NCBI RefSeq assembly: GCF_002795245.1
Contig: NZ_PGVG01000007.1
Coordinates: 124,001 to 188,000, forward strand
Direction: 5' to 3'
Source of the DNA: Bradyrhizobium forestalis
GTDB taxonomy: Bacteria; Pseudomonadota; Alphaproteobacteria; Rhizobiales; Xanthobacteraceae
Length of the DNA stretch: 64,000 nucleotides
Every line of letters starts with the position of its first letter. Position 1 is the stretch's first letter. A program made the position numbers and the translations under genes. Under the pieces are notes generated by a model. The model worked only from the letters and a program-made list of their open reading frames with translations, was not told where the DNA came from and made no database searches. This document shows positions 1-8,079 of this stretch, one piece after another.

Positions 1-566
1 AGCAGGATCTCGCGCCGCAGCGCCGCCTCCTCGACGAGGGTGCCGGGCAACAGCAGGCGCGCGTCGTCCAGACGCTCGATCGCGAGCGATGCCTCAGCGC
101 GCGCGAACAGCGCACCTTGGACCAGCGCGACCTGTCCGCCGAGACCTGAGGGAATCGTCCGCGGCTTGACGTCCTTGAGCAGCTCCCGCGCTTCGTCCTG
201 ACGACCCTCGACATAGGCGAGCGCACCATTGAACAGCCGCTCGTCGACGTTCATCTTGTCGCGCGGCAGCTTGCGGACGACTTGCGGCGCACCGCCACTG
301 AGCAGATAGATGACCACTGCCTGGCTGTTCTGCGGATTGCTCCACACGACGGGATCGGCAGCGAGAAACTTCTCGCCGATCTGCCGTATCAGCGCGATGT
401 GACTACCGTGCGCCGCGGTGTCGCCGTTGGCGATGCCGTCCTGCACCGCCTGCAACGCACGGACGAGCTCATAGGGTTCGCCGGACTGGGGCGCAGGCTG
501 GGCAAGCGCGTTCGCCGCCGTGAACGGCAGCAGCAGCAAGGCGGCGCGGCGCAGCAGCCTGATCAA
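1..566 (-). CDS. motC: MotC flagellar motor protein, N-terminal part
   Basis: Periplasmic motor protein that in rhizobia binds the MotB periplasmic domain and supports torque generation. A TTG start at 566 overlaps the motB stop (TTGA), so translation is probably coupled. The product opens with a signal peptide (LIRLLRRAALLLLPFTAANALA), then a helical region with EPYELVRALQAVQDGIANGD and a segment reading VWSNPQNSQAVVIYLLSGG, a pattern seen in rhizobial MotC. The frame stays open to the window edge, so about 188 residues are visible and the C-terminus is missing. No ATG lies near the motB stop, which makes the TTG start the best choice. Identity rests on position after motB plus recognisable N-terminal sequence. 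Confidence 0.85.
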   Translation of the reverse strand, partial: MIRLLRRAALLLLPFTAANALAQPAPQSGEPYELVRALQAVQDGIANGDTAAHGSHIALIRQIGEKFLAADPVVWSNPQNSQAVVIYLLSGGAPQVVRKLPRDKMNVDERLFNGALAYVEGRQDEARELLKDVKPRTIPSGLGGQVALVQGALFARAEASLAIERLDDARLLLPGTLVEEAALRREIL

Positions 567-1876
567 GGACGCTTCTCCCGGATCAGGATCTCAATCCGAC
601 GGTTCTGTGCGGCCGCCGGATCGTTCGGAAGCTTCGGCCGCCGGTCGGCGTAACCTTCGACATGCTCGATCCGCCGCGCGTCGACGCCGGAGCGGACCAA
701 CATGTAGTAGGCCATCTGCGCACGAGCGGTCGACAGTCGCCAGTTGTCGTAGGTCTCCGAACGATACGGCCGATTGTCGGTATGGCCGCGGACGATGATC
801 ATGCCCTGCCGCTTCGTCAGCAGCGGCCCGATCTTGTCGATCACGCGGATCAGCTCGGGCCGTGGCTCGGCCGAGCCGACCGCGAACATGCCGAAGCTCG
901 CATCGTCGGTCAGGCTGACCAGGAGTCCTTCCTCGACCTGACGCACCTCGGCCGCCGGCCCCGCGCCGGCTTTGATGTCCGACAGCGCGTCGGCGATCGC
1001 GGATTGAAGCTGCTTGAGGGTCGGCTGCTGCGTCTGCGCCGCATCGCGCGGCTCGGACTCCATCGCCGTGTCGTTGGGACGCGCCTGCGGGGCGGCGTTG
1101 GCCTGAACACCAGCTTGGCCGTTGCCCTCGCGCGAGGATTGCGTCGCTGCAGGGCCCGGCGGCAGCAGGGGCGAGAGGCTTGCGGACGAGCCATCGGCGT
1201 TCGGCGCCACGCTTCCACCGGCATCTTCCGTCTTGGTCCGGCGCGGCTGCGGCTCGCCGGGATTTGCTCCGGCTGCGCTGTCGCGCGCGGAGGCATTCGG
1301 CTTCGGCTCGCCGTCGATGAAGCGATCGGCGTCCTTGGACGCCTGCGGCGCCAGCTTCCAATAGCCGGGATCGAAGGGATCGCGGTAGGCGTCGCCTCCC
1401 TTGAGCCCGTCCTCTTCGGCGGACGTCAGAGCGCCGGCGCGCCGCTGGCCCGTGGACTGGTTCGCGCTATTGGCGATCTCGGCGAGCGTCGCATAGGGAT
1501 CGCGGAACAGGACCTTCTCCTCATAGGAGGCCGGCTTCTCGGCCGTTGGGGAATCACCGCGACGTTCTTCGTTCGGCCCGGCCGGCTGACGCTTGCCATC
1601 CTGACCTTCGAACGACGACGGCTCCTTCTTGGAGAGATCCTTCAGACCCTTCGGAGCAGGTGCGTTCTCCGCGAGCTTGATCGGGTTGAAATAGCTCGCG
1701 ACCACCTGCTTCTGGTCCTGGTTGAGCGCATTGAGCAGCCACATGACCAGGAAGAACGCCATCATTGCGGTCATGAAGTCCGCATAGGCGATCTTCCAGA
1801 CGCCGCCGTGATGCGCCTCCTCGGCGAAGGCGCTGCGCCGGCGGATGATCACGAGCTCATGCTTGACCTCTTCCAT
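563..1876 (-). CDS. motB: MotB stator protein
   Basis: Stator subunit that forms the proton channel with MotA and anchors it to peptidoglycan. The N-terminus has the MotB plug and membrane segment (VWKIAYADFMTAMMAFFLVM, around residues 26-45), including the Asp that carries the proton. A long low-complexity Pro/Ala/Ser/charged linker runs from about 70 to 290. The C-terminus is an OmpA-like peptidoglycan-binding domain (IIVRGHTDNRPY, then NWRLSTARAQ and GYADRRP, about 355-415). At 437 residues it is longer than enteric MotB, as usual in rhizobia. It follows the FliH-like gene by 6 bases and overlaps motC. Its partner motA is at the far end of the locus (about 17.1-18.0 kb). Confidence 0.95.
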   Translation of the reverse strand: MEEVKHELVIIRRRSAFAEEAHHGGVWKIAYADFMTAMMAFFLVMWLLNALNQDQKQVVASYFNPIKLAENAPAPKGLKDLSKKEPSSFEGQDGKRQPAGPNEERRGDSPTAEKPASYEEKVLFRDPYATLAEIANSANQSTGQRRAGALTSAEEDGLKGGDAYRDPFDPGYWKLAPQASKDADRFIDGEPKPNASARDSAAGANPGEPQPRRTKTEDAGGSVAPNADGSSASLSPLLPPGPAATQSSREGNGQAGVQANAAPQARPNDTAMESEPRDAAQTQQPTLKQLQSAIADALSDIKAGAGPAAEVRQVEEGLLVSLTDDASFGMFAVGSAEPRPELIRVIDKIGPLLTKRQGMIIVRGHTDNRPYRSETYDNWRLSTARAQMAYYMLVRSGVDARRIEHVEGYADRRPKLPNDPAAAQNRRIEILIREKRP

Positions 1877-1882
1877 GGCGGA

Positions 1883-2563
1883 CTACCGACGTGCTTCCTT
1901 GAGGCGTTCACTCCAGGCGGAGATCTGCGTCTCGATCACGGTCTGGTCGGCCACAACGCGGACCTCGGAGATGTCGGCGGCCTCGTACGCGATGCCCGTT
2001 CGCCTGGACGCTTCGAGCTGCGTCTTCACGAGGTCGAGCAGCTCGCTCGGGCCGGTGACCTTGAACACCGGCACCGGAGAATTGCCGGTCAGCGCCGCGA
2101 CCTGCTCGACCAGCGATCCGATTGCCTTGTCGCGCACCGCCTCCGTGAGGAACGGCAGCAAGATCCGCGCAACGGAGCTTGCGATGTTGGTCTCGATCTC
2201 GCGGCAGGCCGCCTCGAAGCCGCTGACGATCGCGACCGCCTGCTGGTCTGACCATTTGGCCCGCTCTTCGCCGAGCCGGATCGCGCTGCGAACGCGCTCC
2301 TCGGCGAGCTTGGCGTCGCCTTCCGCGACGCCGGCCGCATGGCCGCGCCGATAGGCATCGTCCAGGAGATTGATCGACGGAGCTTCCGTCGCGGGCGCCG
2401 GAGACGGCGCCTGAAGCTGCGTCTGGACCTGCGGCTGCGGCTCGCGCCGGGCTTCCTTCGGCCTGGTCAGCACGTCCTGAATTTTCGGCGGCGGAGGCGG
2501 CGCCGACTTGACGCGGCCATTCGCATCGAACTGCGTCAGGAGTTTTCCGATTGCCGCGTTCAT
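1883..2563 (-). CDS. fliH: FliH-like flagellar export regulator
   Basis: Probably the cytoplasmic FliH partner of the FliI ATPase in the flagellar export gate. The 226-residue product has a Pro-rich N-terminal third (six-proline run near residue 22) and a helical central region rich in Glu, Lys and Ala (GVAEGDAKLAEERVRSAIRL, about 95-115). It ends in a compact domain with SVARILLPFLTEAVRDKAIG and VVADQTVIETQISAWSERL, as in FliH/YscL proteins. The start ATG overlaps the fliF stop (ATGA). FliH sequences diverge strongly, so the name rests on domain layout and the position between fliF and motB. It could be catalogued only as a hypothetical flagellar protein. Confidence 0.65.
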   Translation of the reverse strand: MNAAIGKLLTQFDANGRVKSAPPPPPKIQDVLTRPKEARREPQPQVQTQLQAPSPAPATEAPSINLLDDAYRRGHAAGVAEGDAKLAEERVRSAIRLGEERAKWSDQQAVAIVSGFEAACREIETNIASSVARILLPFLTEAVRDKAIGSLVEQVAALTGNSPVPVFKVTGPSELLDLVKTQLEASRRTGIAYEAADISEVRVVADQTVIETQISAWSERLKEARR

Positions 2564-4185
2564 GCCGCCTCCTCGCGCCGCATCCAGTCTTTAAGGATCG
2601 CTGCCGCCTGCATCTGATCGAGCCGGACGATCTGCTCCAGCCGCTTCTGCGGCGTTCGCTGCATCTTGCCTTCGAGGTCTTCGACGAGGTTGAGCTCGGC
2701 CTCCTCGCTGTCGGCCAGCGCAAGGGCCGCCGAAGCCTCGAGTTGGGCGGTCTCGGCCGCTTCGGCCTGCTCCTGCTCCGCGCGATGGGTCAGAATGCCG
2801 TTGACCGCGGGCCGCAGCCCGAACCAGACCAGCATCGAAGCAACGGCCAGGATCGTCACCGCGTTGATCACGCTGCCGAGCTGCTTGTTGATCATCTCGA
2901 CGAAGCTGATCGGGGGTACCGGCGCCAGCTCGCGCGAGCCCTCGATGAAATCGACGGCCGTCACCTGGATCTGATCGCCGCGCGCCTTGTCCAGTCCGCC
3001 CGCCGTCGCCGCGAGCTGACTGATCTCGGCGAGCTTGCTGTCGACGATGGCCTGGTTGCTCTTGTCGCCGAGATCGGCGACCAGCCGCGCGCGGTTGACC
3101 AGGACGGCAATGAACAGCTTCTTGACCGAATAGCCGTCGCTCACCGTCGTCGTGGTCTTGGACGAGACCTCGAAATTGGTGACGTCCTCGCGGCGGGTCT
3201 TGTCCTCGCTGGAGTTCTTGCCGCCGCCCGCATTCACCTGCTGGTCGGGGAGATTCTGCTGCACCGTGGTCGGCGTCGAACGGTCGGCGTTCTGCGAGGA
3301 TTCCTTCTCGCGCACGTTCCGCACCGAGCGCTCGGCGCGGTTCTCGGGATCGTAGACCGTCTCGTTGATCTGCCGCTTGTCGGTAGACAGCTGCGGAGCG
3401 ACGCTCACCTCGAAATTGTCGAGGCCGAGATACGGCGTCAGCGCCTTGCGGATGTTCTCCTGCACCATGCCGCTGACTGTCTTCTGCAGGCTCGCCATCT
3501 TGGTCGGCGCGGCGCTTGCCTCGTCCTCTTCGGCGAGTAGCATCGATCCGTCGGCATCGAGCACCGTCACCTTGTCGCGGCTCATGCCGGGGATGGCGGC
3601 GGCGACGAGATGACGGATCGACTGCGCCGTGCGCGCCTCGATCGCGCCGTCGGTGCGCAGCACGACCGACGCCGAGGGCGGCTGCTGCGTCGCACGGAAC
3701 GAGCCGCGCACCGGCAGCACGATATGCACCCGCGCCGCCTTCACGCCCTTCATCAGCTGGACCGTGCGCGCAATCTCGCCTTCCAGTGCCCGGAGCTTGG
3801 TGACCTCCTGCATGAACGAGGTCAGGCCGAGCGAGCCGATCTTGTCGAACAGCTCGTAACCGGAATTGGCGCTGGTCGGCAGCCCCTTCTCGGCAAGCAG
3901 CATCCGCGCCTGCATGGTCTGGCTCGGGCGCACCGAGACCGCATCGCCGGCGGAATTGACGTCGAAGGTGATGTTCTGCTCGCGCAGCGCCGCGCCTATG
4001 CGCGTCACGTCCTCGCGGGTAAGGCCGGTGTAGAGCGTTTCGAACTCGGGCCGGCTGAGATAGTAGGCGCCGCCGACGACGGTGACGAGAACTGCAAAGC
4101 CGATCAGCCCCAAGGCCATCAGGCGCCGCGGCCCAAGCTCCAGCAGATTGTTGAGCAGTTGCTGTACCTGCGCACGACTGAGCAT
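2560..4185 (-). CDS. fliF: FliF flagellar MS-ring protein
   Basis: Forms the membrane-embedded MS ring that templates basal-body assembly. The chosen start gives MLSRAQVQQLLNN; an in-frame start at 4218 adds 11 residues that do not look like FliF. The first membrane helix is near residues 23-43 (LMALGLIGFAVLVTVVGGAY). It is followed by the YscJ/FliF ring-building domains (SRPEFETLYTGLTREDVTRI, GSFRATQQPPSASVVLR). A second membrane helix is near 435-455 (INAVTILAVASMLVWFGL), with a cytoplasmic FliG-binding tail at the C-terminus. Length, about 541 residues, is normal. It heads the fliF-fliH-motB-motC run downstream of the flagellins. Confidence 0.95.
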   Translation of the reverse strand: MLSRAQVQQLLNNLLELGPRRLMALGLIGFAVLVTVVGGAYYLSRPEFETLYTGLTREDVTRIGAALREQNITFDVNSAGDAVSVRPSQTMQARMLLAEKGLPTSANSGYELFDKIGSLGLTSFMQEVTKLRALEGEIARTVQLMKGVKAARVHIVLPVRGSFRATQQPPSASVVLRTDGAIEARTAQSIRHLVAAAIPGMSRDKVTVLDADGSMLLAEEDEASAAPTKMASLQKTVSGMVQENIRKALTPYLGLDNFEVSVAPQLSTDKRQINETVYDPENRAERSVRNVREKESSQNADRSTPTTVQQNLPDQQVNAGGGKNSSEDKTRREDVTNFEVSSKTTTTVSDGYSVKKLFIAVLVNRARLVADLGDKSNQAIVDSKLAEISQLAATAGGLDKARGDQIQVTAVDFIEGSRELAPVPPISFVEMINKQLGSVINAVTILAVASMLVWFGLRPAVNGILTHRAEQEQAEAAETAQLEASAALALADSEEAELNLVEDLEGKMQRTPQKRLEQIVRLDQMQAAAILKDWMRREEAA

Positions 4186-4491
4186 ATGACCTCGTACCAA
4201 TGCGAACGTAGAGGACACTCAGCTGCCAACCTTGTCTGAAGGTTGCGCAAGGCCACGAATGTGTCGGTTCGCTGGCGAGGCGTTGCAATTTTACAAGAAG
4301 CCTGGGCGACGCAATCAGTTCGACGGCCACAAGCGGACGCTCGGGCGCATGGCAGCGCGATCGGCTGCGGCGTGTTGCTCGAAGTCTGGCGTCGGGAGGT
4401 CGATTGCCGGCACGTCTTGTGCCGTCGCGTCCGCCGATCATGGCGGGGACCGTGCTCCACGAGGGAGCACGGTCGGTTTCGAAAGCGCCGC
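4186..4491. other. Intergenic region between fliF and flagellin
   Basis: About 300 bases separate the fliF start from the stop of the downstream-facing flagellin. It contains the flagellin terminator hairpin (4448-4474) and must hold any promoter of the fliF run. I found no convincing sigma-54 or sigma-28 element. Small open frames here have no protein-like composition. Confidence 0.5.
4448..4474 (-). terminator. Hairpin terminator after flagellin 1
   Basis: A perfect 11-bp inverted repeat (GACCGTGCTCC / GGAGCACGGTC) with a 5-base loop lies 18 bases after the stop of the flagellin gene at 4492. There is no clear U-run on either side, so it may act as an mRNA 3'-end stabiliser rather than a strong intrinsic terminator. 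Confidence 0.6.
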
Positions 4492-5406
4492 TTAGCCGCG
4501 GAACAGCGACAGGATGCTCTGGCTGTTCTGGTTGGCGATCGAGAGCGCCTGAACGCCGAGCTGCTGCTGGGTCTGCAGAGCCTGGAGGCGGGTCGATTCC
4601 GCGTTCATGTCGGCGTCGACGAGCTGGCCGACACCACGATCAACCGAGTCCATCAGGGTCTTGACGAATTCCGTGTTGGTCGAGATGCGGTTCTTGACCG
4701 CACCGAGATCGGCAGCGGCAGAGCTCACCGAGTTGATCGCAGCGGTGACCTGCGCGATGTAGCCATCGAGCGTGGTCTGGTCAGCGGCCGAGTCCGTCAG
4801 CGCGGAGATGTTGATCGTGTTGACCGACGCACTGCCGCTCACGGTGTCCAGAATACCGGTCTGCGTGGTGGAGTAGAGCGTGTAGTTGGCGGTCGTCACG
4901 GTGATGGAGCCGATCGTGGGCGTGCCGCCGACACGCGAGTAGGACGAAACGAGGTTGAAGCTCGTCGGCGTGGTGCCGGTCGTCGTGCTCAGCCAGTTGA
5001 TGCCGTTGAAGGTGGCCGAATTGGCCTTGAGCTGCATGTCCTGCTGGATCTGGGTGATGTCCGCCTGGATCTTGGTGCGGTCGATACCCGCGGTCTTGGC
5101 TTCGACCAGCAGTGCCTGGAGCTTGGTCAGACCGGATTCCTTGTCGCCGATCACCGAGGTCAGAGCGGTGTATTCCGTGTCGACGGTCGCGGCCGACAGA
5201 CCGAGCGAGTCGGACACCGCAGACAGCGCGGCGTTGTCGGAGCGCATCGACGTCGCGATCGACCAGTAGGCGGCGTTGTCCGAAGCGGTGGACACGCGCT
5301 GACCGGTGGAGATCCGGTTCTGCGTGGTGGCGAGTTGCGCGCTGACAGACCGCAGGGTCTGGAGCGCGGTCATGGCGGAGGAGTTGGTGAGGAGACTAGA
5401 ACCCAT
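4492..5406 (-). CDS. lafA: Lateral-type flagellin 1
   Basis: Structural filament protein, 304 residues, secreted through the flagellar export system. The N-terminal D0/D1 helix reads SLLTNSSAMTALQTLRSVSA and continues TQNRISTGQRVSTASDNAAY. The C-terminal helix ends ALSIANQNSQSILSLFRG. The central region is short and Thr/Ser rich. It is the downstream copy of a tandem pair with the gene at 5683; the two are nearly identical, including long stretches of DNA. The size matches the thin lateral flagellins of Bradyrhizobium rather than the larger subpolar ones. The gene has its own structured leader (5411-5466) and a terminator hairpin. Confidence 0.93.
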   Translation of the reverse strand: MGSSLLTNSSAMTALQTLRSVSAQLATTQNRISTGQRVSTASDNAAYWSIATSMRSDNAALSAVSDSLGLSAATVDTEYTALTSVIGDKESGLTKLQALLVEAKTAGIDRTKIQADITQIQQDMQLKANSATFNGINWLSTTTGTTPTSFNLVSSYSRVGGTPTIGSITVTTANYTLYSTTQTGILDTVSGSASVNTINISALTDSAADQTTLDGYIAQVTAAINSVSSAAADLGAVKNRISTNTEFVKTLMDSVDRGVGQLVDADMNAESTRLQALQTQQQLGVQALSIANQNSQSILSLFRG

Positions 5407-5410
5407 TTTG

Positions 5411-5466
5411 ATGTCCCTTTGAAGATTGAATCGAGCTTAGGGGACATACCGGGCTTGCACCGGTAC
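5411..5466 (-). promoter_or_regulatory. Structured flagellin leader, copy 1
   Basis: On the coding strand the leader has TACCGG / CCGGTA (5465-5460 with 5452-5447, 7-base loop). Immediately after comes AUGUCCC (5447-5441), which is complementary to GGGACAU (5417-5411). That second arm contains the Shine-Dalgarno AAGGGA just upstream of the ATG at 5406. The fold would hide the ribosome-binding site. The same elements precede the second flagellin (6597-6656), although the loop sequences differ. The structure is seen in sequence; translational control, for instance by a FlbT-type regulator, is inference. Confidence 0.6.
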
Positions 5467-5635
5467 GACAGAGCGGCGTCATGCCTTTGGGCTTTCCGCA
5501 AACGCGGCTTTCAAGGCCCAATCTGTCGTAACGGCGAGGTTAGCGAGCGAAGCTTGTGCGGGGCTTGTGGCTCTGTGCTCCAGCTGCAACAGGTAGCCGA
5601 AATGACGGCGTGCGCAGCGTCACACCAAACGAAAG

Positions 5636-5663
5636 GGGCCGCGCTTCGCGAGAAGCGCGGCCC
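5636..5663 (-). terminator. Intrinsic terminator after flagellin 2
   Basis: A 12-bp perfect stem (GGGCCGCGCTTC / GAAGCGCGGCCC) with a GCGA-type 4-base loop follows the stop of the flagellin at 5683 by about 20 bases. On the transcribed strand it is followed by CTTTCGTTT, a modest U-rich tract. Confidence 0.75.
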
Positions 5664-5682
5664 TCCTCCGATGACTTGAGCC

Positions 5683-6591
5683 TTAGCGGAACAGCGACAG
5701 GATGCTCTGGCTGCTGTTGTTGGCGATCGAGAGCGCCTGAACACCGAGCTGCTGCTGGACCTGAAGCGCGGCCAGGCGGGTGGATTCCGCATTCATGTCC
5801 GCGTCGACGAGCTGACCGACACCGCGGTCAACCGAGTCCATCAGCGACTTCACGAACTCCGTGTTGGTCGAGATACGGTTCTTGACGGCACCGAGATTGG
5901 CGGCGGACGCGGCCACCGAGTTGATGGCGGTCGTGACCTGCGCGATGTAGCCATCGAGCGTGGTCTGGTCAGCTGCCGAGTCCGTCAGCGCGGAGATGTT
6001 GATCGTGTCGACCGACGCACTGCCGCTCACGGTGTCCAGAATGCCGGTCTGCGTGCTGGAGTAGAGCGTGTAGTTGGCGGTCGTCACGGTGATGGAGCCG
6101 ATCGTGGGCGTGCCGCCGACGCGAGAATACGACGACACGAGGCTGAAGCTCGTCGGTGTGGTGCCGGTCGTCGTGCTCAGCCAGTTGATGCCGTTGAAGG
6201 TCGCGGCATTGGCCGTGCTCTTCATCTGTTGCTGGATCTGGGTGACGTCCGCCTGGATCTTGGTGCGGTCGATACCCGCGGTCTTGGCTTGGACCAGCAG
6301 CGACTGGAGCTTGGTCAGACCGGAGTCCTTGTCACCGATGACCGTGGTCAGAGCGGTATATTCGGTGTCGACGGTCGCGGCCGACAGACCCAGCGAGTCG
6401 GAGACCGCGGAGAGCGCGGCGTTGTCGGCGCGCATCGAGGTAGCAATCGACCAATAGGCGGCGTTGTCCGAAGCGGTGGCCACGCGCTGACCGGTGGAGA
6501 TCCGGTTCTGCGTGGTGGAGAGTTGCGAACTCACAGACCGCAGGGTCTGGAGTGCGGTCATGGCAGTCGAGTTCGTAAGCAGGCTTGACAT
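5683..6591 (-). CDS. lafA: Lateral-type flagellin 2
   Basis: Flagellin of 302 residues, upstream member of the tandem pair. N-terminal helix SLLTNSTAMTALQTLRSVSS and C-terminal ALSIANNSSQSILSLFR match the D0/D1 domains of flagellins. It differs from the neighbouring copy mainly in a few residues of the D1 helices, while the central 190 bases or so are almost identical at the nucleotide level. It is preceded by the same two-hairpin leader and by TAACCAT repeats (6779-6837), and lies downstream of fliP. Which copy corresponds to lafA1 or lafA2 of published strains cannot be decided here. Confidence 0.93.
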   Translation of the reverse strand: MSSLLTNSTAMTALQTLRSVSSQLSTTQNRISTGQRVATASDNAAYWSIATSMRADNAALSAVSDSLGLSAATVDTEYTALTTVIGDKDSGLTKLQSLLVQAKTAGIDRTKIQADVTQIQQQMKSTANAATFNGINWLSTTTGTTPTSFSLVSSYSRVGGTPTIGSITVTTANYTLYSSTQTGILDTVSGSASVDTINISALTDSAADQTTLDGYIAQVTTAINSVAASAANLGAVKNRISTNTEFVKSLMDSVDRGVGQLVDADMNAESTRLAALQVQQQLGVQALSIANNSSQSILSLFR

Positions 6592-6596
6592 TGCGA

Positions 6597-6656
6597 ATGT
6601 CCCTTTTTTGTACGCGATACATTTTCACGAGGGGACATACCGGGCTTTCACCGGTA
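6597..6656 (-). promoter_or_regulatory. Structured flagellin leader, copy 2
   Basis: This leader has the same architecture as the one at 5411-5466. A TACCGG / CCGGTA hairpin (6656-6651 with 6643-6638) is followed by AUGUCCC (6638-6632). AUGUCCC is complementary to GGGACAU (6603-6597), which overlaps the AAGGGA ribosome-binding site of the flagellin at 6591. The intervening loop is 28 bases here against 23 in the other copy, and its sequence is not conserved, whereas both stem arms are. Confidence 0.6.
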
Positions 6657-6778
6657 CGGAGGGACGGCATCATGCCTTTGGACTGATGTGGGTGGGGTCC
6701 AACCCGCCGTGCCGCATTGCTAGCACGCCGAGTCTTGCCTGCGGATTAAGATCGGCTTGAATTTCGCAGCAAAATCAT

Positions 6779-6837
6779 ATGGTTAACATTACTCACCGCT
6801 AACCATAACCAGCACGTTTCGCTTAACCATAGCCAGC
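6779..6837. promoter_or_regulatory. TAACCAT repeats, possible CtrA-like sites
   Basis: Two direct copies of TAACCATARCCAGC (6800-6813 and 6824-6837) and one inverted ATGGTTA (6779-6785) lie between fliP and flagellin 2. TTAACCAT resembles half-sites of the alphaproteobacterial regulator CtrA, but the full TTAA-N7-TTAA spacing is not met. They could also bind a dedicated lateral-flagellar regulator encoded outside this window. Confidence 0.4.
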
Positions 6838-6856
6838 CGCTCAGCGATCGCGGCGG

Positions 6857-7597
6857 CTACGAGAACGAGCGTACCAGTCCGGAGGCGAGCAGGTTCCAGC
6901 CGTCGATCAGCACGAAGAACAGCATCTTGAACGGCAGCGCGAGGATCGTCGGCGGCATCATCATCATGCCCATCGACATGGTCAGCGTCGCCACGATCAT
7001 GTCGATCACCAGGAACGGCAGGATGATCAGGAATCCGATCTCGAACGAGCGCCTGAGCTCGGAGATCATGAAGGCCGGAATGATGACGCGCAGATCGATC
7101 CGCTTGTCGTCGAACTTCTTGCGGAAGCTCTCCGCGGCGAGCGCTTCGAAGGTCTGGAGATCCTTGTCGCGGACATGGGCCAGCATGAACTCGCGGAACG
7201 GGTCGGTGATCTTCAGATAGGCTTGCTCTTCCGAGATCTCGTTCTTCATCAGCGGCTGGACGCCGGTCTCCCAGGCCCTGTCGAAGGTCGGCGCCATGAC
7301 GTAGAAGGTCATGAACAATGCGAGACTGATCAGCACCAGGTTGGCAGGCGTGGTCTGGAGGCCGAGACCGGCGCGCAGGAACGACAACGCCACCGCAAAT
7401 CGCGTGAAGCTCGTCACCATGATGAGCAGCCCCGGCGCCACCGACAACACCGTGATCAGTGCCATCAGCTGGATGATCCGGCCGCTGGTCGAGCCGTTTC
7501 CCGGCGGCAACAGCGAGTTCAGGTCCGGAATCTGGGCCAACGCCGCTTCGGGCAGCACGACCAGAATCAACGCGAGCAGCAGGACTCTCGCTCTCAC
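6857..7597 (-). CDS. fliP: FliP flagellar export gate protein
   Basis: Core membrane protein of the flagellar type III export gate. The 246 residues begin with a cleavable signal sequence (about 1-21, ending EAALAQ), as known for FliP. Characteristic blocks follow: VLSVAPGLLIMVTSFTR, the conserved PFREFML, PAFMISELRRSFEIGF and MSMGMMMMPPTILALPFK. It is the last gene of the long leftward run and overlaps fliL by 4 bases. The fliQ, fliR and flhA partners are not in the window, so they must lie elsewhere. Confidence 0.96.
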   Translation of the reverse strand: MRARVLLLALILVVLPEAALAQIPDLNSLLPPGNGSTSGRIIQLMALITVLSVAPGLLIMVTSFTRFAVALSFLRAGLGLQTTPANLVLISLALFMTFYVMAPTFDRAWETGVQPLMKNEISEEQAYLKITDPFREFMLAHVRDKDLQTFEALAAESFRKKFDDKRIDLRVIIPAFMISELRRSFEIGFLIILPFLVIDMIVATLTMSMGMMMMPPTILALPFKMLFFVLIDGWNLLASGLVRSFS

Positions 7598-8037
7598 TGG
7601 ATCACCAGCGTCTCGATGATCAATTCGCGGACCTTGCCAGACGAGCGGATGTTGGCGCGCTCGGTCAGGTCGTCACGCAGATGCTGCAGCCCGCGCGAGC
7701 CCTCGAACTGCGCAACCGTCGTCGACCGCAGATAGGTGACGATGTCCTCGCTGATGTGCGCGGCCAGAATGCCGGCGTCCTCGTCGCTCATGCTGTCGGT
7801 CACCATGGAGGCTTCGATCCGCGCCCAGTTGTTGGCCGGCGCGGCGAGATTGGTCACGATCGGAGATAGTTTCCGGAGCCGCGCGCTGCCGGCGTAGCTC
7901 GATGCGATCGGCGGCGGCGTCACGCTCTTCTTGGCATCGGCAACGCGCTCGGCGGTCGCGATCAGATGCAGGCCGGCAAGGGCGCCCGCGCCGATCGCGA
8001 TCAGGGTCAGCACGACGATGGCGGCGATCAGACGCAT
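7594..8037 (-). CDS. fliL: FliL basal-body-associated protein
   Basis: Small bitopic inner-membrane protein that surrounds the stators. The 147-residue product has one N-terminal membrane helix (LIAAIVVLTLIAIGAGALAG). A periplasmic domain follows, ending in the FliL-typical LTERANIRSSGKVRELIIET. It lies 42 bases after flgH and overlaps fliP. Confidence 0.88.
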   Translation of the reverse strand: MRLIAAIVVLTLIAIGAGALAGLHLIATAERVADAKKSVTPPPIASSYAGSARLRKLSPIVTNLAAPANNWARIEASMVTDSMSDEDAGILAAHISEDIVTYLRSTTVAQFEGSRGLQHLRDDLTERANIRSSGKVRELIIETLVIQ

Positions 8038-8079
8038 GGCGCCCCCTGCCGTCGCGGTGCGACCCGATCGGCGCGAGCC

